Source: Coix lacryma-jobi var. lacryma-jobi (Eukaryota > Streptophyta > Magnoliopsida > Poales > Poaceae). From it: DNA of 64,000 nucleotides. The translations under genes and the position numbers were made by a program. Location: assembly GCA_009763385.1 (NCBI GenBank), contig CM019826.1, forward strand, positions 83,089,942 through 83,153,941. Reading direction: 5' to 3'. Shown here one piece after another: positions 58,991-64,000 of the stretch. Within the stretch, counting starts at the first letter, position 1. The number at the start of each line of letters is the position of its first letter. The notes beneath the pieces are model-generated. The model searched no databases. It was not told the origin of the DNA and was given only the letters and a program-made list of their open reading frames with translations.

Positions 58991-61900
58991 CCAAAAACCC
59001 ACGAAACATGAGTTTTGGGTCAAACGGAGATGATTGGGTGCGTCCTTTGCGAAAATTTCAACCGTGAGTTTTTCGGTGCATCAGTGGTTAAAACGGCCCT
59101 CCTGCGCGAGTTTTGCAGCACCGTTCCTCCAAAAATGAAAGTGCCAAAAACCCACCAAACATGAGTTTTGGGTCAAACGGAGATGATTGGGTGCGTCCGT
59201 TGTGAAAAATTCAACCGTGAATTTTTCGGTGCATCAGTGGTTCAAACGGCCCTCATGCGCGAGTTTTGCGGCACCATTCCTCTGAAAATGAAAGTGCCAA
59301 AACCCACCAAACATGAGTTTTGTGTCAAACGGAGATGATTGGGTGCGTATGTTGCGAAAGATTCAAACGTGAGTTTTTCGGTGCATCAGTGGATAAAACG
59401 GCCCTCCTGCGCGAGTTTTGGGGCACCGTTCCTCCGAAAATGAAAGTGTCCAAAACCCACCAAACATGAGTTTTGAGTCAAACGGAGATGATTGGGAGCG
59501 TCCATTGTGAAAAATTCAACCATGAGTTTTTCGGTGCATCAGTGGTTAAAACAACCCTCCTGCGCGAGTTTTGCGGCACCGTTCCTCCGAAAATGAAAGT
59601 GCCAAAAACCCACCAAACATGAGTTTTGGGTCAAACGGAGATGATTGGGTGCGTTCGTTGTGTTCGGTGCATCAGTGGTTCAAACGGACCTCATGAGCGA
59701 GTTTTGCGGCACCGTTCCTCCGAAAATGAATGTGCCAAAAACCTACCAAACATGAGTTTTGGGCCAAACGGGGATGATTGTGTGCCTCCGTTCTGAAAAA
59801 CTCAACCGTGAATTTTTCGCTGCATCAGTGGTTCAAACGGCCCTCATGCGCGTGTTTTGCGGCACCATTCCTCCGAAAATGAAAGTGCCAAAACCCACCA
59901 AACATGAGTTTTGTGTCAAACGGAGATGATTGGGTGCGTCTGTTGCGAAAGATTCAAACGTGAGTTTTTCGGTGCATCAGTGGTTAAAACGGCCCTCCTG
60001 CGCGAGTTTTGGGGCACCGTTCCTCCGAAAATGAAAGTGTCCAAAACCCACCAAACATGAGTTTTGAGTCAAACGGAGATGATTGGGAGCGTCCATTGTG
60101 AAAAATTCAACCATGAGTTTTTCGGTGCATCAGTGGTTAAAACAACCCTCCTGCGCGAGTTTTGCGGCACCGTTCCTCCGAAAATGAAAGTGCCAAAAAC
60201 CCACCAAACATGAGTTTTGGGTCAAACGGAGATGATTGGGTGCGTTCGTTGTGTTCGGTGCATCAGTGGTTCAAACGGACCTCATGAGCGAGTTTTGCGG
60301 CACCGTTCCTCCGAAAATGAATGTGCCAAAAACCTACCAAACATGAGTTTTGGGCCAAACGGGGATGATTGTGTGCCTCCGTTCTGAAAAACTCAACCGT
60401 GAATTTTTCGCTGCATCAGTGGTTCAAACGGCCCTCATGCGCGAGTTTTGCGGCACCATTCCTCCGAAAATGAAAGTGCCAAAACCCACCAAACATGAGT
60501 TTTGTGTCAAACGGAGATGATTGGGTGCGTCTGTTGCGAAAGATTCAAACGTGAGTTTTTCGGTGCATCAGTGGTTAAAACGTCCCTCCTGCGCGAGTTT
60601 TGGGGCACCGTTCCTCCGAAAATGAAAGTGCCCAAAACCCACCAAACATGAGTTTTGAGTCAAACGGAGATGATTGGGAGCGTCCATCGTGAAAACTTCA
60701 ACCATGAGTTTTTCGGTGCATCAGTGGTTAAAACGACCCTCCTGCGCGAGTTTTGCGGCACCGTTCCTCCGAAAATGAAAGTGCCAAAAACCCACCAAAC
60801 ATGAGTTTTGAGTCAAACGGAGATGATTGGGTGCGTCCATTGTGAAAAATTCAACCATGAGTTTTTCAGTGAATCAATGGGTAAAACGGCCCTCCTGCGC
60901 GTGTTTTGCGGCACCGTTCCTCCGGAAATGAAAGTGCCAAAAACCCACCAAACATGAGTTTTGGGTCAAACGGAGATGATTGGGTGCCTCCGTTGTGAAA
61001 AATTCAACTGTGAATTTTTTGGTGCATCAGTGGTGAAAACGACCCTCCTGCGCGAGTTTTGCGGCTTAGTTCCCCAGGAAATGAAAGTGCCAAGAACCAA
61101 CCAAACATGACTTTTGGGTCAAACGAAGATGATTGGGTGCGTCCGTTGCGAAAAATTCAACCGTGAGTTTTTCGGTGCATCAGTGGTGAAAACGGCCCTC
61201 CTGCGCGAGTTTTGCGGCACCGTTCCTCCGGAAATAAAAGTGCCAAAAACCCACGAAACATGAGTTTTGGGTCAAACGGAGATGATTGGGTGCGTCCTTT
61301 GCGAAAATTTCAACCGTGAGTTTTTCGGTGCATCAGTGGTTAAAACGGCCCTCCTGCGCGAGTTTTGCAGCACCGTTCCTCCAAAAATGAAAGTGCCAAA
61401 AACCCACCAAACATGAGTTTTGGGTCAAACGGAGATGATTGGGTGCGTCCGTTGTGAAAAATTCAACCGTGAATTTTTCGGTGCATCAGTGGTTCAAACG
61501 GCCCTCATGCGCGAGTTTTGCGGCACCATTCCTCCGAAAATGAAAGTGCCAAAACCCACCAAACATGAGTTTTGTGTCAAACGGAGATGATTGGGTGCGT
61601 ATGTTGCGAAAGATTCAAACGTGAGTTTTTCGGTGCATCAGTGGATAAAACGGCCCTCCTGCGCGAGTTTTGGGGCACCGTTCCTCCGAAAATGAAAGTG
61701 TCCAAAACCCACCAAACATGAGTTTTGAGTCAAACGGAGATGATTGGGAGCGTCCATTGTGAAAAATTCAACCATGAGTTTTTCGGTGCATCAGTGGTTA
61801 AAACAACCCTCCTGCGCGAGTTTTGCGGCACCGTTCCTCCGAAAATGAAAGTGCCAAAAACCCACCAAACATGAGTTTTGGGTCAAACGGAGATGATTGG

Positions 61901-64000
61901 GTGCGTTCGTTGTGTTCGGTGCATCAGTGGTTCAAACGGACCTCATGAGCGAGTTTTGCGGCACCGTTCCTCCGAAAATGAATGTGCCAAAAACCTACCA
62001 AACATGAGTTTTGGGCCAAACGGGGATGATTGTGTGCCTCCGTTCTGAAAAACTCAACCGTGAATTTTTCGCTGCATCAGTGGTTCAAACGGCCCTCATG
62101 CGCGTGTTTTGCGGCACCATTCCTCCGAAAATGAAAGTGCCAAAACCCACCAAACATGAGTTTTGTGTCAAACGGAGATGATTGGGTGCGTCTGTTGCGA
62201 AAGATTCAAACGTGAGTTTTTCGGTGCATCAGTGGTTAAAACGGCCCTCCTGCGCGAGTTTTGGGGCACCGTTCCTCCGAAAATGAAAGTGTCCAAAACC
62301 CACCAAACATGAGTTTTGAGTCAAACGGAGATGATTGGGAGCGTCCATTGTGAAAAATTCAACCATGAGTTTTTCGGTGCATCAGTGGTTAAAACAACCC
62401 TCCTGCGCGAGTTTTGCGGCACCGTTCCTCCGAAAATGAAAGTGCCAAAAACCCACCAAACATGAGTTTTGGGTCAAACGGAGATGATTGGGTGCGTTCG
62501 TTGTGTTCGGTGCATCAGTGGTTCAAACGGACCTCATGAGCGAGTTTTGCGGCACCGTTCCTCCGAAAATGAATGTGCCAAAAACCTACCAAACATGAGT
62601 TTTGGGCCAAACGGGGATGATTGTGTGCCTCCGTTCTGAAAAACTCAACCGTGAATTTTTCGCTGCATCAGTGGTTCAAACGGCCCTCATGCGCGAGTTT
62701 TGCGGCACCATTCCTCCGAAAATGAAAGTGCCAAAACCCACCAAACATGAGTTTTGTGTCAAACGGAGATGATTGGGTGCGTCTGTTGCGAAAGATTCAA
62801 ACGTGAGTTTTTCGGTGCATCAGTGGTTAAAACGTCCCTCCTGCGCGAGTTTTGGGGCACCGTTCCTCCGAAAATGAAAGTGCCCAAAACCCACCAAACA
62901 TGAGTTTTGAGTCAAACGGAGATGATTGGGAGCGTCCATCGTGAAAACTTCAACCATGAGTTTTTCGGTGCATCAGTGGTTAAAACGACCCTCCTGCGCG
63001 AGTTTTGCGGCACCGTTCCTCCGAAAATGAAAGTGCCAAAAACCCACCAAACATGAGTTTTGAGTCAAACGGAGATGATTGGGTGCGTCCATTGTGAAAA
63101 ATTCAACCATGAGTTTTTCAGTGAATCAATGGGTAAAACGGCCCTCCTGCGCGTGTTTTGCGGCACCGTTCCTCCGGAAATGAAAGTGTCAAAAACCCAC
63201 CAAACATGAGTTTTGGGTCAAACGGAGATGATTGGGTGCCTCCGTTGTGAAAAATTCAACTGTGAATTTTTTGGTGCATCAGTGGTGAAAACGACCCTCC
63301 TGCGCGAGTTTTGCGGCTTAGTTCCCCAGGAAATGAAAGTGCCAAGAACCAACCAAACATGACTTTTGGGTCAAACGAAGATGATTGGGTGCGTCCGTTG
63401 CGAAAAATTCAACCGTGAGTTTTTCGGTGCATCAGTGGTGAAAACGGCCCTCCTGCGCGAGTTTTGCGGCACCGTTCCTCCGGAAATAAAAGTGCCAAAA
63501 ACCCACGAAACATGAGTTTTGGGTCAAACGGAGATGATTGGGTGCGTCCTTTGCGAAAATTTCAACCGTGAGTTTTTCGGTGCATCAGTGGTTAAAACGG
63601 CCCTCCTGCGCGAGTTTTGCAGCACCGTTCCTCCAAAAATGAAAGTGCCAAAAACCCACCAAACATGAGTTTTGGGTCAAACGGAGATGATTGGGTGCGT
63701 CCGTTGTGAAAAATTCAACCGTGAATTTTTCGGTGCATCAGTGGTTCAAACGGCCCTCATGCGCGAGTTTTGCGGCACCATTCCTCCGAAAATGAAAGTG
63801 CCAAAACCCACCAAACATGAGTTTTGTGTCAAACGGAGATGATTGGGTGCGTCTGTTGCGAAAGATTCAAACGTGAGTTTTTCGGTGCATCAGTGGTTAA
63901 AACGTCCCTCCTGCGCGAGTTTTGGGGCACCGTTCCTCCGAAAATGAAAGTGCCCAAAACCCACCAAACATGAGTTTTGAGTCAAACGGAGATGATTGGG
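58991..64000 (+). repeat. Satellite array, right block: 2,252-bp higher-order repeat
   Basis: Two full and one partial unit start at the same monomer: ccaaaaacccacgaaac at 58991, 61243 and 63494. Rare variants confirm the period: GCGTATGTTGCG at 59345 and 61597, and CATCGTGAAAAC at 60685 and 62937, both 2,252 bp apart. One unit holds about 13 normal and 2 short (133-bp) monomers. It runs off the end of the window. Confidence 0.88.
59460..60640 (+). repeat. 591-bp four-monomer duplication inside the 2,252-bp unit
   Basis: CAAACGGACC (before TCATGAGCG) occurs at 59691 and 60282, 591 bp apart, which is three normal plus one short monomer. GATTGTGTGCCTCC and TTCGCTGCATCAG recur with the same spacing. 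The second 2,252-bp unit carries the same internal duplication, so it predates amplification of the larger unit. The paralogous stretch at 38.7-39.3 kb has only one copy. Confidence 0.8.

Noticed and set aside
18533..64000. Numerous 60-108 codon open frames in the satellite on both strands
   Set aside because: They are translations of the tandem monomer. A 153-bp period keeps frame, and an open frame arises wherever the usual TGA in catgag is mutated. No codon bias or domain; the same peptides recur dozens of times.

Overview
This window is plant DNA from a grass (Poaceae, probably panicoid). About 37 kb is a tandem satellite with a monomer of about 153 bp. Every monomer carries the AAACATGAGTTTTGG core followed by GATTGGGTGCGT, which I recall as conserved in the grass centromeric satellites CentC and CentO. 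A nearly intact centromere-type (CRM-clade) Ty3/gypsy retrotransposon is inserted in the array. I see no host protein-coding gene, tRNA or rRNA. All long reading frames belong to retrotransposons. The species cannot be fixed from the sequence alone.

Layout. 1-18032 is a nest of retrotransposons at the edge of the array. 1-2341 is the outer part of a long Tekay/Del-type LTR. 2342-7290 is a minus-strand Athila-type element with gag and protease but no reverse transcriptase or integrase. 7291-9271 is a broken Ty1/copia gag on the plus strand. 9272-18032 is a minus-strand Tekay-type chromovirus: 3' LTR 9272-13360, then integrase with chromodomain, RNase H, RT, protease and gag, the last four frameshifted. 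18033-18532 is a 500-N assembly gap. 18533-35221, 36140-51352 and 58991-64000 are satellite. 35222-36139 is a solo CRM LTR. 51353-58990 is a full-length CRM element with two 918-bp LTRs that look identical, a CCAAA target duplication, and one uninterrupted 1,634-codon gag-pol frame that ends inside the 3' LTR.

The satellite has layered higher-order structure. There are two monomer length classes (about 153 bp and a 20-bp-deleted 133-bp form), a heterogeneous repeat of about 3.4-3.7 kb on the left, a clean 1,069-bp seven-monomer repeat at about 39.1-43.1 kb, a 2,252-bp repeat (about 15 monomers) at the right end, and an 8-kb block repeated at an offset of 16,131 bp. One copy of that block ends at the solo LTR and the other at the full-length CRM element. 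A paralogous empty insertion site is visible near 38.26 kb. Together these point to an actively rearranging centromere core: recent CRM insertion, satellite duplication by unequal exchange, and LTR-LTR deletion, all recent enough to leave almost no point mutations.

The genes act only for the transposons. The CRM polyprotein supplies capsid, protease, RT/RNase H and an integrase whose C-terminal tail is thought in this clade to direct insertion into centromeric chromatin, and the satellite is the landing pad. Sequence next to the gap has many homopolymer indels on the satellite side and frameshifts on the retrotransposon side, so detail at about 15.2-20.6 kb should be read with caution.
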